A stretch of DNA of 15,515 nucleotides from Bacteroidia bacterium. GTDB lineage: Bacteria; Bacteroidota; Bacteroidia; Bacteroidales; Prolixibacteraceae. Of the stretch, positions 1 to 7,345 are shown piece by piece. The notes beneath the pieces were generated by a model that saw nothing but the letters and a program-made list of their open reading frames with translations, was not told the DNA's origin and searched no databases. The position numbers and the translations under genes are program-made. Where the stretch lies: contig JANYJT010000160.1 in assembly GCA_025358395.1 (NCBI GenBank), forward strand, positions 1-15,515, read 5' to 3'. Each line of letters opens with the position of its first letter. Position 1 is the stretch's first letter.

Positions 1-127
1 TGGAATCGGATCTGCTGCCATCGCGATGGTTGCCTACGGTTATTTTACAACCCGGATTGACAAGCTGACCTATGCCATCGATGAAGCAGGATACAGTATT
101 GCGCAGACTTTTGCCGCAAAACACTGA
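1..127 (+). CDS. exbB: ExbB/TolQ/MotA-family proton channel protein, C-terminal end (partial)
   Basis: Only the last 41 residues are in the window; the first complete codon is at position 2 and the stop is TGA at 125-127. The residues include IAMVAYGYFTTRIDKLTYAI followed by DEAGYSIAQTFAA. This is the end of the last transmembrane helix and the cytoplasmic tail seen in Bacteroidota ExbB proteins. ExbB forms the pentameric inner-membrane channel that, with ExbD, converts proton flow into motion of TonB. The identification leans on context, because two exbD genes and tonB follow directly (20 bp to the first exbD). The start, promoter and most of the protein lie upstream of the window, so the call rests on a short stretch plus synteny. 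Confidence 0.85.
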   Translation, partial: GIGSAAIAMVAYGYFTTRIDKLTYAIDEAGYSIAQTFAAKH

Positions 128-147
128 AAAATTGGTAATCAGATAAA

Positions 148-765
148 ATGCCTAAAGTAAAAATACCAAGAAAGAGTACGGTTGTTGACATGACAGCTAT
201 GTGCGACGTGGCATTTTTGCTGCTCACTTTCTTCATGCTGACTTCCAATTTTACCAAAAAAGAGGCTACTTCTGTTACTACTCCCTCCTCAATTTCAGAG
301 ATGAAAATTCCTGAACGAAATATTATGCTGATTCTGGTGGACGCCCGCGGAAAAGTCTTTTTTGGCATCGACGGACAGGATAACCGTACTGCTTTGCTGG
401 ATAAAATTGGAACAACTTACAACATCACATTTAGCCAGTCCGAACTGAAAGAGTTCAGCCTGATCAATAGTTTTGGATTGCCAATCAGTCAGATGAAATC
501 CTTTCTTTCCCTGAAACCGGAGGAGCGGGATGCAAGTGCTTATGCTCCCGGAATCCCATGCGACTCACTTGACAATCAATTAAGAAATTGGGTAAGCACA
601 GCCCGAGGCATCAATAAGGAATTACGGATAGCTATCAAGGCTGATCAGTCAACGCCTTATCCGATCATAAAAAAATTATTGGGTACGCTTCAGGGACTGA
701 ATGAAAACAGATACAACCTGATTACTACCCTGGAAACCGCTGCAGATCTTGAATTAAAACAATAG
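148..765 (+). CDS. exbD: ExbD-family biopolymer transport protein (first copy)
   Basis: This 205-residue protein is a single-pass inner-membrane partner of ExbB. It has a short basic cytoplasmic N-terminus (residues 1-12), then a helix at about 15-33 with DMTAMCDVAFLLLTFFML. Asp20 in the CD-x-AFLLLTFFM context matches the conserved membrane Asp of ExbD/TolR (Asp25 in E. coli ExbD), which carries the protons. The rest is a periplasmic domain. It is longer than E. coli ExbD (141 aa), as is common for Bacteroidota copies. The start is ATG148 and no Shine-Dalgarno is visible. It lies 20 bp after exbB and 6 bp before the second exbD, so it is surely in the same operon. ExbD and TolR cannot be told apart from the protein alone; tonB downstream favours ExbD. 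Confidence 0.93.
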   Translation: MPKVKIPRKSTVVDMTAMCDVAFLLLTFFMLTSNFTKKEATSVTTPSSISEMKIPERNIMLILVDARGKVFFGIDGQDNRTALLDKIGTTYNITFSQSELKEFSLINSFGLPISQMKSFLSLKPEERDASAYAPGIPCDSLDNQLRNWVSTARGINKELRIAIKADQSTPYPIIKKLLGTLQGLNENRYNLITTLETAADLELKQ

Positions 766-771
766 TATTTG

Positions 772-1416
772 ATGGCCGAAACAGCACAGCATCACAGGAA
801 GGGACCAAAAAGGCGAAGAACCAAAAAACGCTCCACTCGGGTAGATTTTACCCCAATGGTAGATTTAGGCTTTTTGCTGATAACCTTTTTCATGCTGGCA
901 ACAACACTCAACAAACCTCAGACGATGGAAATTGCTTTACCTTCGAAAGAGAAAAACCCTGAAGAGCAGCAAACCACCATCAAAGCTTCCAGAGCTATCA
1001 CCATTTTGCTGGACAAAGCGAATACCGTCTATTATTATGAAGGTACCCGGGAAAATGATATCGATCCGGTCCTCGTTAAAACGAACTTTTCTACCACAGG
1101 ATTGCGTCAGTTTCTGCTGAAGAGAAATTATGAGGTAATGACTAAGATCAGGGAATTGAAGGTAGAAAAAGAGAAAAGAAAGTTTTCGGATGAAGAATTT
1201 GAAAAGAGGCTTACGGCCATTAAGAAAGATAAAAACGCGCCCATTGTCCTGATCAAGGCTACGAATGAATCTGTCTACCGTAACCTGATTGATGCCCTTG
1301 ACGAGATGGCAATTTGCAGCATAGACCGTTATGCTATTGATGATATCGCGCCATTTGATCTTGACTTGATAGAAAAAACAACTGTTGCAACAAAGAATAG
1401 CAATGGCCTCAAATAA
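772..1416 (+). CDS. exbD: ExbD-family biopolymer transport protein (second copy)
   Basis: A 214-residue paralog of the preceding gene. A strongly basic N-terminus (KGPKRRRTKKR, residues 10-20) precedes the single membrane helix VDFTPMVDLGFLLITFFMLA (24-43). Asp31 is the conserved proton-carrying residue. The periplasmic part has a charged, probably helical stretch at about 120-150 (many K/E). I chose ATG772 over an in-frame TTG one codon upstream, because TTG would only add one Met before the real one. Its last 14 bases overlap the start of tonB, which suggests translational coupling. Tandem exbD genes are usual in Bacteroidota Ton operons; two different ExbDs may pair in one ExbB ring, but this is inference. 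Confidence 0.93.
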   Translation: MAETAQHHRKGPKRRRTKKRSTRVDFTPMVDLGFLLITFFMLATTLNKPQTMEIALPSKEKNPEEQQTTIKASRAITILLDKANTVYYYEGTRENDIDPVLVKTNFSTTGLRQFLLKRNYEVMTKIRELKVEKEKRKFSDEEFEKRLTAIKKDKNAPIVLIKATNESVYRNLIDALDEMAICSIDRYAIDDIAPFDLDLIEKTTVATKNSNGLK

Positions 1417-2206
1417 TGAATTGTTTTCGCGTGAGTGGTGTGATCTGGTATTTGACCCAAAGTACCGTGGTTACGGAGGATATGAATTAAGGACTAATTC
1501 ATCCAAAAGACTTTTCAAGGCCTTGTTGATAGCCGGATTGCTGTTCATTTTAATTGTTTCGACACCTTTATTGATCAAGCAGATCTTTCCCAAAAAAGTA
1601 GCGAAAGACACCTCTGTCAGAATCCTGACCGATATCAGGCTGGATAAACCGATAGATGAAAATATTTTGAAAGAGGTACCTCCCCCACCGGCACCATTGA
1701 GAAACAGTGTGAAATTTGTGACTCCTGTTGTCAAACCTGATGAGCAGATCGTTGAAGAACAACCCTTAACTCAGAAAGAGTTACTGGAAGAGAAAACCGC
1801 CATTGGAACTGTCAATTTCGATAAGGGTACGGATGATATTGCCGCTCCCATTGCAGCTACCGAAAACAATAAAATTACCGAAGAATCTGATGTTCCGCTC
1901 GTTTCGGTCGATCAGATGCCTCAGTTCCCGGGAGGTGATAAGGAGATGATGCGGTTTATCAAGTTTAACCTTCATTATCCTCCTTCCGCTCAGGAGAACA
2001 ATATTCAGGGTACTGTTATCATGAATTTCGTGGTAGACAGGGAAGGGAAAATCACCAATATTAAAGTAATTAAAGGCATTGGATTCGGTTGTGATGAGGA
2101 ATCCATCCGTGTTCTGGCTAAGATGCCGGCCTGGACTCCGGGTAAGCAGAGAGGTCAAACCGTTCTGGTCAGCTTCACGATGCCAATCCGGTTTGTATTA
2201 AATTGA
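1403..2206 (+). CDS. tonB: TonB energy transducer
   Basis: A 267-residue protein with the full TonB plan. The cytoplasmic N-terminus carries the Bacteroidota signature EWCDLVFDPKYRGYGGYELR (11-30). A membrane helix spans about 38-58. The periplasmic linker has a short Pro-rich run (VPPPPAP, 92-98), which is much shorter than in E. coli TonB. The C-terminal TonB domain runs from about 170 to the end, with PQFPGGDKEMMRFI, YPPSAQENNIQG, VDREGKI and MPAWTPGKQRG. It touches TonB-box receptors in the outer membrane and transmits energy from ExbBD. I chose ATG1403 because it begins just before the conserved signature; an upstream in-frame TTG at 1385 lies deeper inside exbD. The 14-bp overlap with exbD points to coupled translation. 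Confidence 0.95.
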   Translation: MASNNELFSREWCDLVFDPKYRGYGGYELRTNSSKRLFKALLIAGLLFILIVSTPLLIKQIFPKKVAKDTSVRILTDIRLDKPIDENILKEVPPPPAPLRNSVKFVTPVVKPDEQIVEEQPLTQKELLEEKTAIGTVNFDKGTDDIAAPIAATENNKITEESDVPLVSVDQMPQFPGGDKEMMRFIKFNLHYPPSAQENNIQGTVIMNFVVDREGKITNIKVIKGIGFGCDEESIRVLAKMPAWTPGKQRGQTVLVSFTMPIRFVLN

Positions 2207-2214
2207 CGCTTTTG

Positions 2215-2278
2215 TCGCGCAAAGCTGCGCTGAAAACTACATTATTAATCATTGCGCATGTTTGTAAGCTTTGCGCGA
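2215..2278. repeat. 12-bp perfect inverted repeat between tonB and the PstS-like gene
   Basis: The left arm TCGCGCAAAGCT (2215-2226) and right arm AGCTTTGCGCGA (2267-2278) are perfect complements, separated by 40 bases. The RNA would form a GC-rich 12-bp stem with a large loop. No T-run follows the right arm, so a classical terminator is unlikely. It ends 15 bases before the next ATG and could set mRNA processing or the relative expression of genes before and after it (inference). Confidence 0.6.
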
Positions 2279-2293
2279 TAATTGGATTTCCAG

Positions 2294-3232
2294 ATGCGAC
2301 GCTATTTCTTTGTTATGATTTTGCTGGTTGGGGTATCCGGATGTCGGTTCTTTAAAGGTGACCCATACCGGAATACCACTATCTCAGGAAAAACGGCCAT
2401 TGCTGTCGATGAAACCTTCCGCCCCGTCATAGAGGCCGAAATAGAACTTTTTCATGGAATCTACGGCTATTCTGAGATTAAGGCACGTTATTTGCCTGAA
2501 AATGAGGTTTTTAATCATTTATTAAAAGACAGCGTGCAAATGATTGTTGCCTCTCGCTTGCTGAGAACAGACGAAATCAACATTCTTAACGACCGCAAAT
2601 TATTTCCGAAACAGCTGAAAATTGCCACAGATGCCATTGCCCTGATCGTTCATCCCTCCTGCAAAGACTCGCTGATTTCGATGAGACAAATCAGGGAAAT
2701 TCTTTCAGGGAATATCTCCAAATGGAGCCAACTGGATCCGGCTTGTCCGGATAAACCAATCAGGATTCTCTTTGACAGTGAAAAATCCGGGATTGTCAAT
2801 TATCTTGTTGACTCCGTTTGTCGTGGCGTATTTTCAAAAGCAAATGCCTCAGCCCTGTCATTCAACCGTGAAGTCATTGATTATGTTGCCACCTATCCCG
2901 ATGTGATAGGATTTATTGGGACAAGTTGGATCAGTAACAGAAATGATTCTCTCCATTTGTCCTTTCAAAAAAAAATCAAGGTTTTATCGGTAAGTGAGGC
3001 AGATGTAGCGACGCTGCAAAACAGCTACAAACCGTATCAAGCTTACCTGCTGGACAATATGTATCCGCTCTCCAGGTCTGTCTACATGATAAATGCTGAG
3101 CCTATGAGTGGCCTTTCAACCGGATTTGTTTCCTTTGTAGCGAGTGACAAAGGTCAGCGAATCATTTTAAAATCAGGCATCGTTCCTGCAGTGGCTCCCA
3201 CCAGAGTTGTCAATGTGAGACCAGACCTATAA
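2294..3232 (+). CDS. PstS-like periplasmic substrate-binding lipoprotein
   Basis: A 312-residue predicted lipoprotein. The N-terminus MRRYFFVMILLVGVSGC ends in a lipobox (VSG-C17), so it is likely anchored to a membrane on its periplasmic side. The rest resembles the phosphate-type binding proteins (PBP-like fold): TAIAVDETFRPVIEAEIELF near the start, VQMIVASRLLRTDE, then KIATDAIALIVHPS and the IREILSGNISKWSQLD segment typical of PstS. It lies 87 bp after tonB and 7 bp before the TPR gene. No pstC, pstA, pstB or phoU is visible, so phosphate uptake by an ABC transporter is not supported here; a role tied to the Ton complex or to ligand sensing is inference. An upstream TTG (2282) was rejected in favour of ATG2294, which gives a clean signal sequence. 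Confidence 0.82.
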   Translation: MRRYFFVMILLVGVSGCRFFKGDPYRNTTISGKTAIAVDETFRPVIEAEIELFHGIYGYSEIKARYLPENEVFNHLLKDSVQMIVASRLLRTDEINILNDRKLFPKQLKIATDAIALIVHPSCKDSLISMRQIREILSGNISKWSQLDPACPDKPIRILFDSEKSGIVNYLVDSVCRGVFSKANASALSFNREVIDYVATYPDVIGFIGTSWISNRNDSLHLSFQKKIKVLSVSEADVATLQNSYKPYQAYLLDNMYPLSRSVYMINAEPMSGLSTGFVSFVASDKGQRIILKSGIVPAVAPTRVVNVRPDL

Positions 3233-3239
3233 AATCAAA

Positions 3240-4973
3240 ATGACTTCGAAAATGCATGGTATGAAGAACTGTATCTTGTTAATTTTTGTTTTAGGAACAT
3301 CGATTTTAACCGGCCAGGCACAAGAAACAAGTTTGTCAGGGCAGCAATACCTTGATGAACTTCAGCCAAACAAGGCAAAGACCATTTTTCTGGCACAGGT
3401 AAAATTGCATCCCGAAGATATTTCAGCTTTGCTGGGTCTGGGTAAGAGCTATCTTGCATTAAATTCGAACGACAGTGCAAAAACGCTGTTCCGGAAAGTT
3501 CTCTCAATGGATCCTGACAATTCTTTTGCTTTGATTGGATTGGGTCAGCTAGCCTTGCTTGCCAACGATCGCGATGGAGAATCGTCCTATTACGAACGGG
3601 CAAGAAGGGCCGATAAAACCAATCCTGAAGTCTATCGCGCCATCGCCGAAAGCTGCTTAGGTAATAACAAACAGGATACAGTAGCTGCATTGGTTTATTT
3701 GAAACAAGGTCTCGATCTCTACCAAAAGCATGCAGGTCTTCACCTGATCATGGGCAATCTGGAGACCATCAAGAAAAACTACGGAGCGGCTGCAAACGCT
3801 TATGACAGGGCCATCTTTTTCGACCCGAAATCAGCGGTAGCTTACTGTAACAAGGGAACAATCCTTTTCCAGGCTCGTTCTTACCATCAGGCACTGGATG
3901 ACTACAATAAATCATTGTCTATTAATCCTGAACAAATTCTGATATTCAAAAGATTAGGGGACCTGTATTATTCCACAGCAAAGTACGCTGAGGCCGAGAA
4001 CGCCTATCGAACCTATGCAGAAAGGGCAGAGGAGACACTGGAAGACAGAGAACGGTTTGCCATAACGCTATTTTTCAACAAGAAGTACAAGGAGGCAGAG
4101 ACTCAGCTGGATCAACTTCAATCTGTCAGCGGCACTGAATCTGTTCTGCTGCGGATCAGAGGATACATCGCGTTTGAAACCGGCGAATATGCAAAGGGTG
4201 TCGAATATATGAAACAATTCTTTAAGCTGCATAATCCCCGGAAGGTTATCTCATCAGACTACAGCTATTATGCCAAACTTTTGCAAAAAACCGGTCTTGA
4301 GATGGAAGCAATCAGTAGTTATAAGAAAGCCATTGCTCTGGAACCGGCCAAAATGGATAACTATGAAGAACTTGCTAAACTCGCGGCTAAAAACAGGTTA
4401 CACCTTGAAGCTGTATCCTGCTACAAAAAAATGATTGAATTGGGTGCTGATAAGCTTGTGACAAACTTTGCAATCGGGAAAGAATATTATTTTGAAGGCG
4501 AAAGCATGAGAGCCAGATTCGATTCACTAATGTTTCAGCAAAAGAACTACTTGACTCCTTTTCCGGATAGTTTATCGATAAGAAACGCCATTATCTCCCT
4601 CTATTTAAGCGCCGACAGTGCCTTGACCAAGGTATCTAAACTCAATCCTGATTATGCCGGAAGCTATATTTGGAGAGGTAGAATTCACTCTATTCTAGAT
4701 CCTGAGGCTCTGACTATCGAAGCCAGGGAACAGTACCAAAATGCATTACTAATTCTAGAGAGGGCAGACTCGGCGAAAAATCGAAAATCAATTGTCGAGT
4801 GCTACAAATATTTGGGATCATATTATTACCTCGCCTATGAAAGACATTACAAATCAGACAAAAGGTTGGCCGGCACTATGCGTTTAAAAACCATTGAGTG
4901 CTTCACCAAAATAAGTGAGTTGGATCCTGCAGATGCACAGGCAAAAGTTGTATTAAGCAAGCTTAAAAAGTGA
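3240..4973 (+). CDS. Secreted tetratricopeptide-repeat (TPR) protein
   Basis: A 577-residue protein with an N-terminal signal peptide (hydrophobic core ILLIFVLGTSILTG, probable cut near GQA-QE, residue 27). The mature part is almost entirely TPR-like helical pairs. Clear units are near residues 70-110 (LFRKVLSMDPDNSFALIGLG), 185-265 (YDRAIFFDPKSAVAYCNKG, YNKSLSINPEQILIFKRLG) and 355-420 (YKKAIALEPAKMDNYEELA, CYKKMIELG), with further copies towards the C-terminus. TPR arrays bind other proteins and have no catalytic role, so it may scaffold envelope complexes. It starts 7 bp after the PstS-like gene and closes the operon. In-frame ATGs at 3252 and 3261 are alternative starts; 3261 would leave a shorter signal peptide beginning MKNC. 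The exact function is unknown. Confidence 0.85.
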   Translation: MTSKMHGMKNCILLIFVLGTSILTGQAQETSLSGQQYLDELQPNKAKTIFLAQVKLHPEDISALLGLGKSYLALNSNDSAKTLFRKVLSMDPDNSFALIGLGQLALLANDRDGESSYYERARRADKTNPEVYRAIAESCLGNNKQDTVAALVYLKQGLDLYQKHAGLHLIMGNLETIKKNYGAAANAYDRAIFFDPKSAVAYCNKGTILFQARSYHQALDDYNKSLSINPEQILIFKRLGDLYYSTAKYAEAENAYRTYAERAEETLEDRERFAITLFFNKKYKEAETQLDQLQSVSGTESVLLRIRGYIAFETGEYAKGVEYMKQFFKLHNPRKVISSDYSYYAKLLQKTGLEMEAISSYKKAIALEPAKMDNYEELAKLAAKNRLHLEAVSCYKKMIELGADKLVTNFAIGKEYYFEGESMRARFDSLMFQQKNYLTPFPDSLSIRNAIISLYLSADSALTKVSKLNPDYAGSYIWRGRIHSILDPEALTIEAREQYQNALLILERADSAKNRKSIVECYKYLGSYYYLAYERHYKSDKRLAGTMRLKTIECFTKISELDPADAQAKVVLSKLKK

Positions 4974-5141
4974 TTAAATTCAGGTAAAAATCTCATTTTT
5001 TATCGAATTAAAATACCTGGCTTTTTACAGTACAGTCATGTTGGAGTAATTGTCAAAAGTACTTTCATGGTAAGAGTTCAAACAAACCGTATCTCTTTAT
5101 TAAATTGTTCGTATAAATTGACAAATCAAATTCATGCTACT
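4974..5141 (+). other. Intergenic region between TPR gene and prolyl oligopeptidase gene
   Basis: This 168-bp AT-rich gap holds a weak possible hairpin (CAGGTA at 4981-4986 with TACCTG at 5014-5019, loop 27 bases) followed by CTTTTTA. It may end the Ton operon inefficiently. I see no exact TAnnTTTG promoter box for the next gene. Confidence 0.3.
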
Positions 5142-7301
5142 ATGAAAAAACTATTTACATTCATTTTTGCCCTGTTTTGTTTTGGCAATACCTTCGCACA
5201 GTTCAGATATCCGGTTACTAAAACGGTTGAGGAGAGTGATACCTATTTTGGCATCACCTACAAAGACCCATACCGCTGGCTGGAAAATTTTAAAGATCCT
5301 GAAGTAGTAAACTGGTTTAAACAACAAGCAGACATGAGCAATTCCATCCTGAATAAAATAGCCGGAAGAGATGAGCTTGTCGCTGAATGGAAAATGCTGG
5401 ATAAGCTGCAACCGCCGCGTATCAGCGGAAGGATCTATGAAGGTGGAAGAATTTTTTACCGGAAAACCATGCCGGGAGAAAATGTCAGTAAACTTTACTA
5501 CCGTGAAGGCTACGATGGGAAAGAGCAGCTTCTTTTCGATCCTGAGACTTTTATTCAGGGGAAGAAACTCTCCATCCAAAGTACATTGCCTAGTTATGAT
5601 GGAAAGAAAATTATTATCGGATATTCTGAAGCCGGAGCAGAAATTTCAACCATTAAAGTGTTGGATATTGATACCGGGATTTTTTTGCCTGAAACGATCT
5701 ATCCCAGTTGGTTTGGTCCTATCAGTTGGACATTTGACAACAAAGCTTTTACTTATTTCTCTCAAAAAACAGGAGATAATACAAGTCCGGAGTTTGAACT
5801 CAACACAAAAACAAAATTGCACAAATTGGGTGAAGATGTCAAAAATGATGTCGATTTCTTCAGCAATGAAAGCTATCCAAAATTAGACATACAAGCCAAT
5901 GATTTGCCGTTCGCAAGTCTGAGCAAAGATTCCCGAGATTATGTCTTTGCAGATCTATCCAATGTCAGACAAGAAATGTTCACTTATTATGCACCTGTTT
6001 CGCAGTTTAATTCAGGAAAAATTGCTTGGAAGGTATTGTGCAGACCTGAGGATATGCTGGTCCGTGGAAGGGAAATAATAAAAAATGATGTCTATGCCAT
6101 CACCCATAAAAATGCCAAGAACTATCAATTGGTGCACACGACACTGCTAAATCCTGACTGGGCAAAAGCCGAGGTCATTGCTCCGGAAAAAAAGGACCAG
6201 ACACTTGAATCCATTACGCATTGTAAGGATTATTTGTTGTTAACCTACAGCGATGGCATCAACAACCACCTCTTTAAGTACAATTTAAATACAAAGAGGA
6301 CCTCTGAAATAAAGTTGCCGTATTCAGGTTCAGCTTACCTCTTTTGCCTTGACAATACCACCAACAAATGCTTTGCTGGTGTTACTTCCTGGAATAAACC
6401 ATACACTGAGTACAATTTAAATACTGAAACGGATGAGTTAACCCCAGGCAGTTTTAACAAACCGCCAGTCTATCCTCCGGCTTACAAGGAATTAGTGGTT
6501 GAGGAAATAGAGGTAAAAGGGCACGATGGGACTATGATTCCATTATCCATTATTTATCGGGAGGGAACTGTTTTAAATGGCAAAAATGTTTGTTTAATGG
6601 ATAGTTACGGTGCCTACGGCATGAGCATGACACCCGGTTTTAACTACATGGAAAATTCGCTCGCTGTTAAAGGAGTTGTTTTGGCAATTCCTCATGTACG
6701 TGGAGGAAGCGAAAAGGGTGAAAACTGGTATAAAGCCGGATATAAAACCACCAAACCCAATACATGGAAAGACTTCAACAGTTGTGCCGAATACCTGATC
6801 AAAAAAGGGTATACTTCAGCCAGCAGACTGGCAGGGACAGGTACAAGCGCCGGCGGTATATTGATCAGCAGGGCCATTACGGAAAGACCGGATCTTTATG
6901 CGGCTGCGATATGTAACGTTGGATGTGCCAATGCCCTACGGATGGAAACTGCTCCGAACGGACCGGCAAATATTCCGGAATTTGGTACAGTAAAAGACAG
7001 CGTTGAATGTGTAGCGCTTTATGAAATGGATGGAGTAGCACATGTGGTAAAAGGAACGAAATATCCTGCAGTTATCTGTATTGGTGGATGGAATGATCCA
7101 AGGGTAATCGCATGGGAACCCGGAAAATTCGCGGCAGCCCTGCAAAATTCGACCACATCAGGGAAGCCCGTTATCATGAAAGTAAATTATGACAACGGCC
7201 ATTTTACCGAAGACAAATCGGTCACCTTTGCCAACTTTGCAGATCAATTCGCTTTTGCCATGTGGCAATGCGGACATCCGGACTTTCAGTTGAAGAAATA
7301 A
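5142..7301 (+). CDS. Prolyl oligopeptidase (S9A family), secreted
   Basis: A 719-residue serine peptidase that cuts after proline in short peptides. The signal peptide MKKLFTFIFALFCFGNTFAQ (1-20) sends it to the periplasm. The propeller domain starts with the family motif YKDPYRWLENFKDPEV. The C-terminal alpha/beta-hydrolase domain contains the triad: Ser569 in GTSAGG, Asp652 in WNDPRV (the Arg two residues later is conserved) and His687 in NGHF. Spacing of 83 and 35 residues is close to porcine enzyme spacing (S554, D641, H680). The classical GGSNGG is GTSAGG here, which goes with the NGPANIPEFGTVKDS insert I associate with one branch of bacterial S9A enzymes. I chose ATG5142 because the upstream ATG5067 would bury the signal peptide behind 25 unlikely residues. 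Probably expressed alone; a strong hairpin follows. Confidence 0.93.
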   Translation: MKKLFTFIFALFCFGNTFAQFRYPVTKTVEESDTYFGITYKDPYRWLENFKDPEVVNWFKQQADMSNSILNKIAGRDELVAEWKMLDKLQPPRISGRIYEGGRIFYRKTMPGENVSKLYYREGYDGKEQLLFDPETFIQGKKLSIQSTLPSYDGKKIIIGYSEAGAEISTIKVLDIDTGIFLPETIYPSWFGPISWTFDNKAFTYFSQKTGDNTSPEFELNTKTKLHKLGEDVKNDVDFFSNESYPKLDIQANDLPFASLSKDSRDYVFADLSNVRQEMFTYYAPVSQFNSGKIAWKVLCRPEDMLVRGREIIKNDVYAITHKNAKNYQLVHTTLLNPDWAKAEVIAPEKKDQTLESITHCKDYLLLTYSDGINNHLFKYNLNTKRTSEIKLPYSGSAYLFCLDNTTNKCFAGVTSWNKPYTEYNLNTETDELTPGSFNKPPVYPPAYKELVVEEIEVKGHDGTMIPLSIIYREGTVLNGKNVCLMDSYGAYGMSMTPGFNYMENSLAVKGVVLAIPHVRGGSEKGENWYKAGYKTTKPNTWKDFNSCAEYLIKKGYTSASRLAGTGTSAGGILISRAITERPDLYAAAICNVGCANALRMETAPNGPANIPEFGTVKDSVECVALYEMDGVAHVVKGTKYPAVICIGGWNDPRVIAWEPGKFAAALQNSTTSGKPVIMKVNYDNGHFTEDKSVTFANFADQFAFAMWQCGHPDFQLKK

Positions 7302-7337
7302 GGCAAATGGTTAATGGTTAATGGTTAACCATTTGCC
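7302..7337. terminator. Bidirectional terminator between convergent genes
   Basis: Perfect 13-bp inverted repeat GGCAAATGGTTAA (7302-7314) and TTAACCATTTGCC (7325-7337) around a 10-base loop, beginning right after the prolyl oligopeptidase stop and lying 8 bp past the stop of the opposing TlpA-like gene. The left arm and loop contain three tandem copies of TGGTTAA (7308-7328). T-runs after the stem are weak on both sides, so efficiency is uncertain, but position and symmetry fit shared termination. Confidence 0.75.
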
Positions 7338-7345
7338 TTGAACCT

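Noticed and set aside
2215..2278. Rho-independent terminator after tonB
   Set aside because: The 40-base loop and lack of a T-run argue against it, and downstream genes continue closely on the same strand.
2294..3232. Gene for a phosphate ABC transporter (pst operon)
   Set aside because: No permease, ATPase or phoU gene is adjacent; only the binding-protein fold is supported.
5067..5141. N-terminal extension of prolyl oligopeptidase from ATG5067
   Set aside because: The extra 25 residues would precede a perfect signal peptide starting at ATG5142.
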